A stretch of 64,000 nucleotides of DNA from Phymatolithon calcareum (taxonomy: Eukaryota; Rhodophyta; Florideophyceae; Hapalidiales): assembly GCA_977006965.1 (NCBI GenBank), contig OZ345366.1, positions 1,364,001 to 1,428,000 of the forward strand, in the 5' to 3' direction. The position numbers and the translations under genes were made by a program. Position 1 is the first letter of the stretch. Each line of letters begins with the position of its first letter. Under the pieces are notes generated by a model. It saw nothing but the letters and a program-made list of their open reading frames with translations. It did not search any database and was not told the origin of the DNA. Positions 20,297 through 29,662 of this stretch are shown piece by piece.

Positions 20297-20510
20297 GTCT
20301 GTCCGCACGGGGAACAGCAGTAAGGGCTTCAGGTTGCTCCCCGCAAGCCGATCCGAAGCGATACTGGTCGTGGCTCATTTCGCTTGCATTCGAACCCCCC
20401 GAATTGCGAGACAGTGTGCGCTCAGATCTCATCGCAGTCGTTTCGCAGGTGCCCCAGTGGTGTCGGTCGATCGGGAACAGGGTAGATCCACCCATCGCTT
20501 ACAGAGCCTT

Positions 20511-20530
20511 CAGGTTATCGGCACCGATCA
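20511..20530 (-). repeat. Right inverted repeat of the recombinase element
   Basis: Reverse complement is identical to 18509-18528 over 20 bp. It lies about 215 bp upstream of the recombinase 2 start codon. Confidence 0.8.
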
Positions 20531-20565
20531 TCGATATGACAAACGGGTTGGGCCCCCTGAATGTC

Positions 20566-20649
20566 GGGCGATAACCAGTCCTCGATCGTCTGTATGAGAC
20601 CTCGGGGTTCCCTCGGAATCATACAGCGACCTCGGTCTGGTTATCGCCC
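20566..20649. repeat. 84-bp hairpin beyond the right end of the recombinase element
   Basis: GGGCGATAACCAG at 20566-20578 pairs with 20637-20649. The intervening sequence also folds (CTGTATGAGACCTCGG against CTCGGAATCATACAG). It carries the same GATAACC half-site as the element ends, 24 bp outside the right inverted repeat. Confidence 0.65.
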
Positions 20650-21144
20650 TCTCATCAGGGCGACAACCCTTACTTCTCATATCCTTAAAATTTAGATAAA
20701 TTTATACAGATGCCGAGTGCGGACTGCCTGCAAGACTTTGAGAATGAAGGATGTTCTAAATTCCAATATCCAGTGAACGAGGATATCCTGCATCCCCTGT
20801 TTAGTACAATAATTGTCAGATTTGAAGAGTATACTCTTTTGGGAAAACTTTTCAAGAGGTTTTAATTTCTCCTGTTTCTGCATGCCATGTTCATACTGTA
20901 CTTGATATCAGCCGGGCCAATCATATCAGTATCAGGCGCAAGATGCAAAAACCACATCCGACTCCAGACTAGACTAGTCTGAAACTTCGATCCTCCATCG
21001 TGTGTGCACGCAGCCTTGCAAGCGATTTGTTCGCCGCCCGTGCTCGCGGCGGTCCGCGAGGGCCCCTCGCTCGCATCGCCTGCATTTCCACCGGCACCGA
21101 AGGCAGTATCAGCACGGCTGTCTGTCGGGTCCAGCACTGCCGTC
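20650..21144. other. Intergenic, upstream of Rab3GAP2
   Basis: No supported gene. It holds the 5' flank of the Rab3GAP2 frame. Coding-like GC-rich sequence begins near 21004, but without an ATG until 21145. Confidence 0.45.
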
Positions 21145-24100
21145 ATGGACGCCGCCGCCATGAAACCGCGAAACACCGCCATTGACGCCCCCGCGCACGT
21201 CCTCTCTGCCCGGCCGGCTCTTAATGCTGCAGCTCTGCAGCGCGTCCTTCATCCTCATCTTCTCACTTCCCGCTCTGCGTGGCGTTGGCCACTTCCCACA
21301 TCCGCCACATCCGCGCCGTCCACGTCCACCCCACCTGACACTCACGGCTGGCTTGCGCGCACTCGCGCTGCAGCCGCTCTTGTCAACCCCTTGTGCTTTG
21401 CCTTTGTAGCCCGCGGTGGCATGGCCGCCCTTGCCCGTCCCTCGGCAGGCGTTCGTCTTCTCACGGTCCCGACACTGCATATTCCCCTTGCGCGCCGTGC
21501 AGTCTCGGTGGCGCTCTTCACGCTCGCAGCAGAACCGTCCAGCGTGAACGGCGCGTCCGACCGTGCGGTCTCCGTGGTCGCTGTGGGTTATTCGTCCGGA
21601 GCGGTGGCTCTTTTTGATGCGCGCACTTCTGCTTTTCGCGCTATATCACGTCCTGTCGTCGCCGAATTGCGGCGTCTGCGATTCCATAGCACGCTGCACT
21701 GGGGATCTACGGAGATGACTTCTGCGGGTGGGCTGTTTGGGGTTGCGGGTTCTGGCGAACTTTGTCTTTTGCCGACGGCAAAGATCCGTGCTTTACTCCG
21801 TGCCGGTCGCGCCGCGGATCCGACTGCGCGTGGCTGGACTCTTTGGAGCGTCCCCGCTCGCGGTCATTTGAATGATGCAGCTCCTCTGGGTGCTGCTGCC
21901 GCTAGCATCTGCGAAGTCGATTCACGAGGTGAGGGTGCACCGTTGCGAATCGTCGCAGTTGGAGCAGACCCTGCCATCATTGCATATGAGTGCTCCCGTG
22001 ATCCGATCTTTTCCGCGAGAGCGGCTGCGAAGAAAGCAGCCAGCTCCGTATACTCATTCGCCTGGGGACTTTTCTCTTCCCCTCCATCTCAGACGGGGCA
22101 ACCGCCGAGTCCCGTACTGGACATTGGTGACGCTCCACGTGTTATCGCGGCCGCCACACCGGGTACTGCGTGGACTGACCATTATCCTGACGACCGGTCG
22201 TTTTATCTGCCGAATGTGAAGGTCGTAGGAGAGTCTGCCCGAAAGTCTGTTACGGCAGTTCTCACCGCACCCGCCCGCGTGTTCCGCATATCGTCGGACG
22301 ATGGGGGAAAGGCTGTCGAGACGGCTAATGGCCCTTCGGTATTGCGAGACTTAAACCGCCAAGACCCGCTCGGTGATTCGGACCCGATGCACGGCAGTAT
22401 GGATGCCGCCTCGCTCCGCGCGTTGCTCGCCGAGCGTGGTGACCCAACAGAACAAAGACCATCAATGAATGCGCGCATCGGAGAACGTATTGCTGCTGCA
22501 CCCCTCGCGTGCGGTCTGTTTGCCGTTGTGGACAATTTGGGTCGCGTTCTGGTGCAAGACGCACGAGATATGGTCACACTTCGCGTTCTTAAAGGCTATC
22601 GCGACGCGCAGATCGCTTGGCTTGCGCCAGACAGCTCCAAGTGCGCTCCGGTGCTGGCAGTGCTCGCACCGCGAATCAATGTTCTCGAATTACATACCGC
22701 GGCGTCCGGAAAGCGCGTCGCTGCATTTTTTATTCCTCAAGGTGCCCGGCTGCTGCAAACCCCAGATTTTCACGTGTTCTGTATCGCCCCTTCAGGTACC
22801 GTTTTTGAGGTGGCTGTGGTAGATCCGGTTGTGGCGGAAAGCGCGAGTGAGATAGGTGCAAATGGGGCTGTTGTTGCCAAGCCCGTCTACGGAGCAAATG
22901 GCTGTGCACTGTCTCCTGCATCTCCGACACCACCAGATGTACCCCAAGCGCCTGACGATGAGACAGTGGTTGCCTTTCTCGAGGCCGCTCGATCGGAGGA
23001 CATTGTGCGTGCGACAGATATGCTGGAAACGTTTGCGGGTAATCCTGCAAAGGTGGCATATCTCATGGCACGATTACTGGACGGTGGCGACACTCACGGA
23101 CGTGTCACCCCTGATGTGCATGTAGCGCTCGCCGCTCGTGCTGCGAATCTTGCGTCGGCGGATAGATCGCTGGACCTCGAGATGCGGTATTTTTCACATG
23201 GGCGGCTTGCAGAGTCGTATGGACTGCTTGCCTTTCATGGACGTGACACTGGAGGTACTGGGGAGCAAAGGAGCATGCGTCTGCTCCGAGATGACGCTCT
23301 CGGTGCCGGCCTCGCAGACAGCGCGGCAGTGGAAAGGTCAACAGTTGGGTTCCGGCCAGAGAAGAAGCGACTAAGCGTTGAGGAATTTATCTTGGCTCAT
23401 TCAATTGCGCCTTCGTCGGAATTTGAATACGTAAATTCTTTCACTTTGCTCCCTCGACTTGACCTCACGAAGAGTGAAAAAGAGGTCATTGCCCAAACGT
23501 ATTTTGCTCAACTTCTTGACGATCCCGCACATACTGCGGATGCGGGGCCGGACGAGGAAGCGGTAGGATCCCGTAACGTGTTTATGGCACTGCGTGATCT
23601 GCACGCACTACCGATTGCGGAAATTGCGACCATTTTTGTAACTTTTTTTCTAACTGCGCCGATTGACGCATTGCTCTCCACACCGGTCGTGTTGCATGCC
23701 TCCGCGCTTCGCTGTGTGCTTGCGCGACTGCGATCGTCTGGGAGTCGTAAGCTCGTCGACGAAATTATTCTCAGTGCTTGCGAAACAACGACGCGGTACG
23801 CGGTAAATGCAGTGCTATTGGCGCGACTGTGCGCAGTGGGCGAAGATGACGCGCCTGGTGGTAGTGGCGATTCTGGGCGCGATGCCGACGCATCGCTTGG
23901 GCGGTTTTTGCACGTGCTCGCACTTCTGGATGAGGTGCTCCTTTTGCGAAGATTGGTGGCGGGTACCTCACTTGCCGCAGAGGTTGTTTTGAACACGGCC
24001 GCGCAGCATTGCGCCGGGGCGCGCGGTACCGCTGAGCGACGAGCAGTGGCTATGTTGCTGCGGAAGGCGGAATATGCACCGGCGGCAAACTTGCTTGATG

Positions 24101-24588
24101 TGCTGCTTGTGTTCCGAAAGCCACAATTGGAATGGTATGAATCGTCTGTCGTGAGCGAGGAAGCTATTCAAATATGCAGGCGACGGACGGCGGCTTTGCT
24201 CGATTCAAACCTTTTTGCTGTGATTCTTCCGGCTGTCGCGGATTGGATACGGGCGGCTGGACCGGAACAGGACTTCACTTCGAGCGGAGACGATACGCGA
24301 CATTTTCTTGGTATTCGCACGGTCATGTTGGCGGCGCATGCGCATGTTCCGGACGCTTCGGTTGATGCTGTCAGATGTTTGCAGCTTGCGGAGGCCATGA
24401 CGGCCGTCATGATGTCGTACGGAAATGAGGCTCCATCGGCCGCGGAGCATGAAAGCAAAGTTGATGTAGACGTGGAGACTAAAGTTGAGCCTGTTGTCGC
24501 AGTGGAGTTGAGTGAAGCCTCAGTGGTGGTCGAAGAAGGAGAGACTAAGGCCATGGACATGTGCTCGCCAGATGACGGAAAGACATGA
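21145..24588 (+). CDS. RAB3GAP2: Rab3 GTPase-activating protein, non-catalytic subunit
   Basis: 1147 aa from the first in-frame ATG (21145, context CGTCATGG). The frame is open upstream to 21004 without an ATG, and a second ATG lies at 21160. The N-terminal half matches the Rab3GAP2 N domain. The diagnostic core around residues 465-540 reads GRVLVQDARDMVTLRVLKGY, then RDAQIAWLAP, an APRINVLEL segment and RVAAFFIPQGARLL. Known orthologues carry KGYRDAQ and PRR-x-LE in the same order. The C-terminal half is helical, fitting the family's C-terminal domain. At 1147 aa it is somewhat shorter than the human protein (about 1400). It pairs with the catalytic Rab3GAP1 subunit to regulate Rab3/Rab18-type GTPases in membrane traffic and autophagy. 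The partner is not in this window. The gene is single-exon and ends 186 bp from the convergent IspD gene. The acidic C-terminus is species-specific. Confidence 0.85.
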   Translation: MDAAAMKPRNTAIDAPAHVLSARPALNAAALQRVLHPHLLTSRSAWRWPLPTSATSAPSTSTPPDTHGWLARTRAAAALVNPLCFAFVARGGMAALARPSAGVRLLTVPTLHIPLARRAVSVALFTLAAEPSSVNGASDRAVSVVAVGYSSGAVALFDARTSAFRAISRPVVAELRRLRFHSTLHWGSTEMTSAGGLFGVAGSGELCLLPTAKIRALLRAGRAADPTARGWTLWSVPARGHLNDAAPLGAAAASICEVDSRGEGAPLRIVAVGADPAIIAYECSRDPIFSARAAAKKAASSVYSFAWGLFSSPPSQTGQPPSPVLDIGDAPRVIAAATPGTAWTDHYPDDRSFYLPNVKVVGESARKSVTAVLTAPARVFRISSDDGGKAVETANGPSVLRDLNRQDPLGDSDPMHGSMDAASLRALLAERGDPTEQRPSMNARIGERIAAAPLACGLFAVVDNLGRVLVQDARDMVTLRVLKGYRDAQIAWLAPDSSKCAPVLAVLAPRINVLELHTAASGKRVAAFFIPQGARLLQTPDFHVFCIAPSGTVFEVAVVDPVVAESASEIGANGAVVAKPVYGANGCALSPASPTPPDVPQAPDDETVVAFLEAARSEDIVRATDMLETFAGNPAKVAYLMARLLDGGDTHGRVTPDVHVALAARAANLASADRSLDLEMRYFSHGRLAESYGLLAFHGRDTGGTGEQRSMRLLRDDALGAGLADSAAVERSTVGFRPEKKRLSVEEFILAHSIAPSSEFEYVNSFTLLPRLDLTKSEKEVIAQTYFAQLLDDPAHTADAGPDEEAVGSRNVFMALRDLHALPIAEIATIFVTFFLTAPIDALLSTPVVLHASALRCVLARLRSSGSRKLVDEIILSACETTTRYAVNAVLLARLCAVGEDDAPGGSGDSGRDADASLGRFLHVLALLDEVLLLRRLVAGTSLAAEVVLNTAAQHCAGARGTAERRAVAMLLRKAEYAPAANLLDVLLVFRKPQLEWYESSVVSEEAIQICRRRTAALLDSNLFAVILPAVADWIRAAGPEQDFTSSGDDTRHFLGIRTVMLAAHAHVPDASVDAVRCLQLAEAMTAVMMSYGNEAPSAAEHESKVDVDVETKVEPVVAVELSEASVVVEEGETKAMDMCSPDDGKT

Positions 24589-24774
24589 GTAGGATACGTA
24601 GCTACTCACGCAAAGAAATAGAAGGTCTTCCTTAACGCATATTACTAACCTGAAATGTTCTCTTTGGAGAGCGCTAACAATTGAAAACGACTTCAATAAA
24701 AACTTAGTCAAAACAGGCTAAAAGTTGTGATCAGCGTCCCATACCTAAGAAAATAATTATACGTGAGAACCCTC

Positions 24775-25680
24775 TCAGCTAATTTCCGCGCCAACCTTGG
24801 CCTCTCTTTGCACACGGTCCTCCAAAATGGCTTCCGCAAATACAAGGTCCTCCTGTGTTGTAATCTTCAAATTGCAGTAATCCCCCAACGTGAGCTTGAC
24901 AGGAAGCCCGAGAAACTCCACAACGCTCACATCGTCCGTAACGGTTTCGTCTTTTTCCGCCGTCTCTCGCAGCCCGCGGCGTAGAACTTCCGCATCAACA
25001 ACTTGCGGAGTCTGCATTTCCCACAATTTACTACGATCGAGTGTCCTCTCCACGAATTCCCCATCCAAACTCAGCTTCACAGTGGCCTTACAAGGGACGG
25101 CAAGCACTGCCGCGCCATGCGTCCACGCGTCGCGAATCACCTCTCGCACACGCGTGCGCAGCACCAGCGGTCGCGCCGCATCATGCACGCAGATGAGCGT
25201 GGCGTCGTCCGCACATGCGTCGGCACCGTTGCGCACACTGCCCGCGCGATCGATGCCTGGATCGGCGAAGCGGGCGCCGTGCGAAAGACAGAGGTTTGCA
25301 GTTGAGGAGGTGCGAAATTCCTCGGCTATCACTACGACGATTTCACGCACTTCTGGCAGGTCTCGGAAGACGGATAGGGATCGCTCCAGAACTGATTGGC
25401 CACGAATGGGCAGAAATTGCTTCGGCGTTTTCGTGCCCATGCGCGTGCCGCGCCCGCCGGCGAGAAGAACTACGCTTACGTCGTGTGGGAGGCCGCTTCG
25501 TTTTGGCGCGCCGGCGTGCGCACAGATGCGGATGGAAGGGCGATGCAACTGGGGGGTACGCGGACGATAAGACGACGTACAGAGAGCGTTGCTCGTGCGT
25601 ACGGGGCGCAGAGCGACTGGCGCTGCGAACGCTGAGCTTGTGCTGTGGTGCGACATGCGTTCGGTGGCAGAAAGGGGCAT
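24775..25680 (-). CDS. ispD: 2-C-methyl-D-erythritol 4-phosphate cytidylyltransferase, plastid
   Basis: 301 aa from the ATG at 25680; the frame is open further upstream but without an ATG. Residues 1-65 are Ser/Arg/Pro-rich with few acidic residues, fitting a plastid transit peptide. The catalytic domain starts near 66: the CTP-binding loop LLAGGRGTRMG with TPKQF (about 72-89), then VHDAARPLV, LWEMQTPQVV, TDDVSVVE and DYCNLKITTQEDL, all in the order known for IspD. It transfers CMP from CTP to 2-C-methyl-D-erythritol 4-phosphate, the third step of the plastid MEP route to isoprenoids. All motifs I can check are present and no frameshift is seen. It converges on Rab3GAP2. The plastid extension and family argue for a photosynthetic host. 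Confidence 0.93.
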   Translation of the reverse strand: MPLSATERMSHHSTSSAFAAPVALRPVRTSNALCTSSYRPRTPQLHRPSIRICAHAGAPKRSGLPHDVSVVLLAGGRGTRMGTKTPKQFLPIRGQSVLERSLSVFRDLPEVREIVVVIAEEFRTSSTANLCLSHGARFADPGIDRAGSVRNGADACADDATLICVHDAARPLVLRTRVREVIRDAWTHGAAVLAVPCKATVKLSLDGEFVERTLDRSKLWEMQTPQVVDAEVLRRGLRETAEKDETVTDDVSVVEFLGLPVKLTLGDYCNLKITTQEDLVFAEAILEDRVQREAKVGAEIS

Positions 25681-26946
25681 TGGAATGATGCAGTACAGAA
25701 CCGAGCTGATCGATGCAGGGAGTTGCCGAGCGATGCGATGTGGAATGCACGAGATCGTGGGGTGTACTGTAAGTCTGGACTCTGACAGGCATGCTATAGT
25801 AGTGTTTCGAAAATTTGTACAAAAAATATGCTTCAAAAGAAATCTTTTGACTATCCTCTGATACCCTTTGTTGAGCAGCTGTGTCTCCACTGTTCAGTGA
25901 ACAGTGTTCACATGACTTTGTATAAAAACTTTAGCAGCACGAACTCGCTGTGGACTAATGTGCGCGTTTTAACGTTTGCTTGGAAGCTCGTACAGGAGAT
26001 ACGAGACAAAGTGATCGAAACAAGACGGGGCGTTTATGTGCTTGCGTATGACGCAATAACTCACTGCAGTTTGGTTGTCAAGGCAGTATAGACAGATTGA
26101 TGTATCCCTTGTTACGACAGGAATTTGAGATCGCATTTCAGAATATTTAAAATGAATATTCGCCCTTCATGGACGAGTAATGCAGTGACGCATTGTGCTT
26201 GTATACGTTGAGGAATTGCAGAATGCCAAAATGGTTGAGGAAACAAAGAAGGGTGATGGGAAGCTACCGACATAGCGACCGCGAACAAAACGTGCCATCT
26301 CCAACTTCATGAGCAGTAACACAGAGATGTCTACATTACGCGCACCTTTTGTCCATGCCGCGCGAAAGGCCAAGCCTTGTAGTTTGTCAACAAGCTTTTC
26401 TTAGAGGTCAATGTCTTCTACGTAAATGTCGTGGACGGGATTGCTCGTCGTTTTGTGACATATGTGCGAGACCTGGATCTAGCGTTCACATCGGATCAGA
26501 TCAAAGTTCACAGCAATCACGACGAACACTACGCTAAGGCCCCGTGATTATCTAGTTCAGCTTCTGTGACTCTACAATCGACCTGTAACCGAAAACGGCT
26601 CTGACCTAACTCTGCATTCAGTTCGCAATGTTATGAAATAGTTTCGAAATGGGACAAAAATTGGCAACTAGAGAGACATGACCCCCAAGCGGTGATCCTA
26701 CAAATCTTTCGGCTGAATCATGGACTGTTTCCCACATTCGTCAAGAATTTGCCCAGAAATGAAGCTCCAACTGGTACCGCTTCCGGTTACATTTTGGGTT
26801 ATTGCGGATTTACGACCGATTGAATGGCCTTTTCTGAGTATTTTGTGCGAAGAGGACAAGAAAGGGCGAATGTTTGCCGTGCTGCCACCACAAGCAATAC
26901 AATTATGGACAAAACAGCTTATATTCCGCCGTGCACTGTCCCATAG
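25681..26946. other. Gene-free stretch upstream of IspD
   Basis: No supported gene. The first 200 bp include the IspD 5' flank and the non-ATG extension of its frame. Short ORFs at 25828-26091, 26349-26537 and 26720-26953 lack motifs. Confidence 0.4.
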
Positions 26947-27396
26947 ATGCTAACCAAGTCAGCAAGTATTTCCACCAGCCAAAGAAGAAAGTCTCTGTAC
27001 ATTCATTCATGCAACAAGGCTACTGACACCACAATGATTACAGCTGCCATGATATTCGTATTGGCACAGTTTGAATATTGGGTTAAGACAGACAAGAAAG
27101 CGACCGCAAGAATCAAGACAACAACTCCACAGATCAGAGACGCGGCAAACAAGGCGCATGACAAAATTGTAAGACGCATCATCAGGAAAAACAAAAACTT
27201 GACTTCACTCCAAAAGGTTGCCCTTCTCGGAAAGGCACCACACGGGAAACACAAGCGCCGGAGAGGTATTAAGCACAGCAAGAAGACAACTCATGACGAC
27301 TTAGTGAACAAAATGATTCGCAGCGACCAGATGACGGCGTTGCAAAAAGTCGTGATGCTAGGCCCGGTTCAGAGGTCGACTTTGCGTCGCCGCTAG
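26947..27396 (+). CDS. Small basic protein with an internal duplication, unknown function
   Basis: 149 aa from an ATG; an alternative ATG at 27034 would give 120 aa with a short hydrophobic start (MITAAMIFVLAQF). The protein is very Lys/Arg-rich. Residues about 69-95 and 113-139 are two copies of one motif: HDKIVRRIIRKNKNLTSLQK and HDDLVNKMIRSDQMTALQK, each followed by V-x-x-LG. Such a duplication in one frame is unlikely by chance and is the main reason to call this a gene. The antisense frame is also open and hydrophobic (27003-27281), probably a by-product of the Lys-rich code. I do not recognise the family. It could be a secreted or membrane-anchored basic peptide precursor, or chance. 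Confidence 0.4.
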   Translation: MLTKSASISTSQRRKSLYIHSCNKATDTTMITAAMIFVLAQFEYWVKTDKKATARIKTTTPQIRDAANKAHDKIVRRIIRKNKNLTSLQKVALLGKAPHGKHKRRRGIKHSKKTTHDDLVNKMIRSDQMTALQKVVMLGPVQRSTLRRR

Positions 27397-28857
27397 CTCG
27401 CAACAATCATTCACTCTCTCACCCTCACTTGGTTGCTGTGTGCACGCATTTTCTTCTACCCTTCCAACATTGTTCAAATGCTGTGAGGCTGCACACATAA
27501 TCGGTGCATAAGCTTCTGGAGCGATTTAAAAAAACCCGGCGCAAAAATATGGCTCATGAACACTATTGGAATGAAAAGTAGAGGATATAGCACCGAAATA
27601 TGCATATGTCTTTTCAAGCGATCATCAGGCAGCTGTGAAAATCTACGAGGGCACAACCGTACTCCTTGGAGAATGTGCAGCGCGACACAGAAAAACGATG
27701 ACAGAACTGTGTACAATCGAGTCTTGGGAATATCGTAACCGGCACATGCTCTCGAAAGAAAAGAGACGCAAGGGGACAGTTGAAAACCAAAACTCTGGAC
27801 TGGATGCGGGAATCGTAAACTGCGGCTGGCCTTCAGCGTTCAGCAGTCCTCTAACGAATCAGGGATCAACATGTAAATGTCGGACACTTCTAAGAAACCA
27901 GCCGAAACCGATTGAAACAACGAGCAGTCGTGGAGCATGGGTGGGGGGAACACGTCGCAGCATCCTTGAGGAACAGTATGGATATCTTAAGTAGAAAAAG
28001 TCGTCGCCGGGCTATTTGTGCACTCCAATGCGAATCTGACTAAGAGAGGTTGAAATACTCAACGCTAGTAGACGACAAGTAACAGAAAGGTATCTTCTTG
28101 TCTAAAGTTGGGTCTTAGTTTACCTTAAGTGAATCCAATGACTTGCAGTCAGCTGTAGTCCATTTTGCATACTTAGCAATCCGATCTAACCCACCTACTC
28201 GACTACCTTGTGTCATTTCAATCGCTTCGTGAGCGACAGAACTCTTGTTCGGAACACATCAGAATCCAAAAATGGCCGAGAGAATATTCGCCGCCGCACC
28301 AGAACTGGACCTTAAGTTGAGGATTCTGGGAGCTTTTTTAAAAGTATTTTTTCTTTTATGATGTTTTAAAAAACATCATATATCCCAAGAACCGGACCTC
28401 GCCAAATTGTAGTGTCTTGAGCGTCGCCAATGCGATATTCTCCGCGTACGGAACTTGCGGTTGATGTCGTTTCACTTGCAATACGTAGATTGTGGAACTA
28501 GAGGACTGTAGTGGCTTGATGAACGTGAATGGAAGGCTCTAGTTCAAAGTAAGGTGGGTAAACCCTGGTGAAGGGTGAGTTGTCTCTAGCTTATATGGGG
28601 AGTCGCACTTCCAAAAAAAAGAAGACAGGCAGATGGGCTGCTCTTGGTATTTGTAATGGTATTGTCAGCAGGAGCACGGCAGTGACCGAAAGATCCGTTA
28701 CCTTATCAGCATGAGTCGTTATCTGCGCACGTGTTCGGTCTATAAAAAAGACAGTCTCTCTATTTGTTCTTCCCCGGCTACGGAAGAACTGGACTTACCA
28801 TGGAGATGTCGATAGTTTCTGTTCTATTAGCGCCCTCGAGTAGTCGCGTTACCTGGT
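27397..28857. other. Gene-free stretch
   Basis: No supported gene. A small perfect stem (ATGATGTTTT against AAAACATCAT) lies at about 28358-28379. ORFs at 27474-27716 and 27635-27994 show no motifs. Confidence 0.4.
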
Positions 28858-28946
28858 GCTGTTCGCAAGCCTATCCCACTCGGCACTGTACGACCAATAT
28901 ATTATATTGGTCGTACAGTACCGAGTGGGATAGGCTTGCGAGCAGC
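28858..28946. repeat. Nearly spacer-less 89-bp hairpin
   Basis: Arms of about 44 bp meet with almost no loop. The left arm runs from GCTGTTCGCAAGCCTATCCC to GACCAATATA, the right arm is its reverse complement ending GCGAGCAGC, with about two mismatches. No ORF. A foldback of this perfection must be young or under selection. Confidence 0.85.
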
Positions 28947-29662
28947 ATCATGTTCTCTGAGCGACATCAAGGGCTAAACGGTATTCATGAAACCACACCA
29001 GTTTTGTCCTCCGACTACACAAAGGTCCCTCATTGCTCTCCATTCAGCCATGTGGAACAGAGGTCTGGGGTTGAGTCGGAATCATTGTCGAAAGCCTTGA
29101 AGCAATCGACATGATTTCACGATTCGCACAATTGGTCCTGTTGAATGAATTACCAGTATTTTTGATGGATACTGCACGCTCCAGATCTATGTCAGCTCTG
29201 CTCGCGAATTCGCGATTACCGGAAAATGTCGTGACAAACTGGAGCGCACAGTCGAATGGTACTGTTCCGTTGGAATTGACGGAACGGTAACAGGAAAACG
29301 GTTTCCATAAAACTATGGATTGAACTTGTTCGCGAAGAAACGTCGCTACCGCCACAAGTGCCGTCGATCGCTTCTATCGTGACTTCTTAAACTTACACAA
29401 GGCTGATGCTCCGCCTCGCGTCTCAGGATCAAGACCGGATGCCTACCCATTGAGCGCTTTTGGCAGGAGTTGTGCTGGATAGAAAAATATATCTGAGATC
29501 CCCCGCTGGGCCAGTTCCGTGCATTTTCCGAAATGTCACCGTCGCTGCTGAAGCTGGTTGGATCGATGAGTGCGGCATTTCGAAAAATGCAAGGATTACC
29601 GACTGCTTTGCCTGAATTGAGGAGAGGAAAGAATGCGGAATCGTACGCACGCGGCTAGAGCA
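28947..29662. other. Gene-free stretch left of the nested LINE pair
   Basis: No supported gene. The last ~60 bp were joined to the J-protein upstream region before the LINE insertion, judging from the duplication GTTTCGAAGTTGC at its right end (29663-29675) and at 33740-33752. Confidence 0.45.

Larger units (their letters stand above)
18497..20541 (-). mobile_element. Inverted-repeat-bounded tyrosine-recombinase element
   Basis: The recombinase 2 gene lies between inverted repeats. TGATCGGTGCCGATAACCTG at 18509-18528 recurs inverted at 20511-20530 with no mismatch, and the repeat continues outward through TTGTCA with about four mismatches, giving roughly 32 bp in total. No RT, RNase H or methylase ORF is present. 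Cryptons as usually described lack terminal inverted repeats, and DIRS-group elements carry an RT, so this layout fits neither well. No flanking target duplication was found, as expected for recombinases of this class. Confidence 0.6.

Noticed and set aside
27003-27281. Hydrophobic minus-strand ORF opposite the basic ORF
   Set aside because: Antisense of Lys-rich codons gives Phe/Leu-rich peptides; the duplicated motif supports the plus strand instead.
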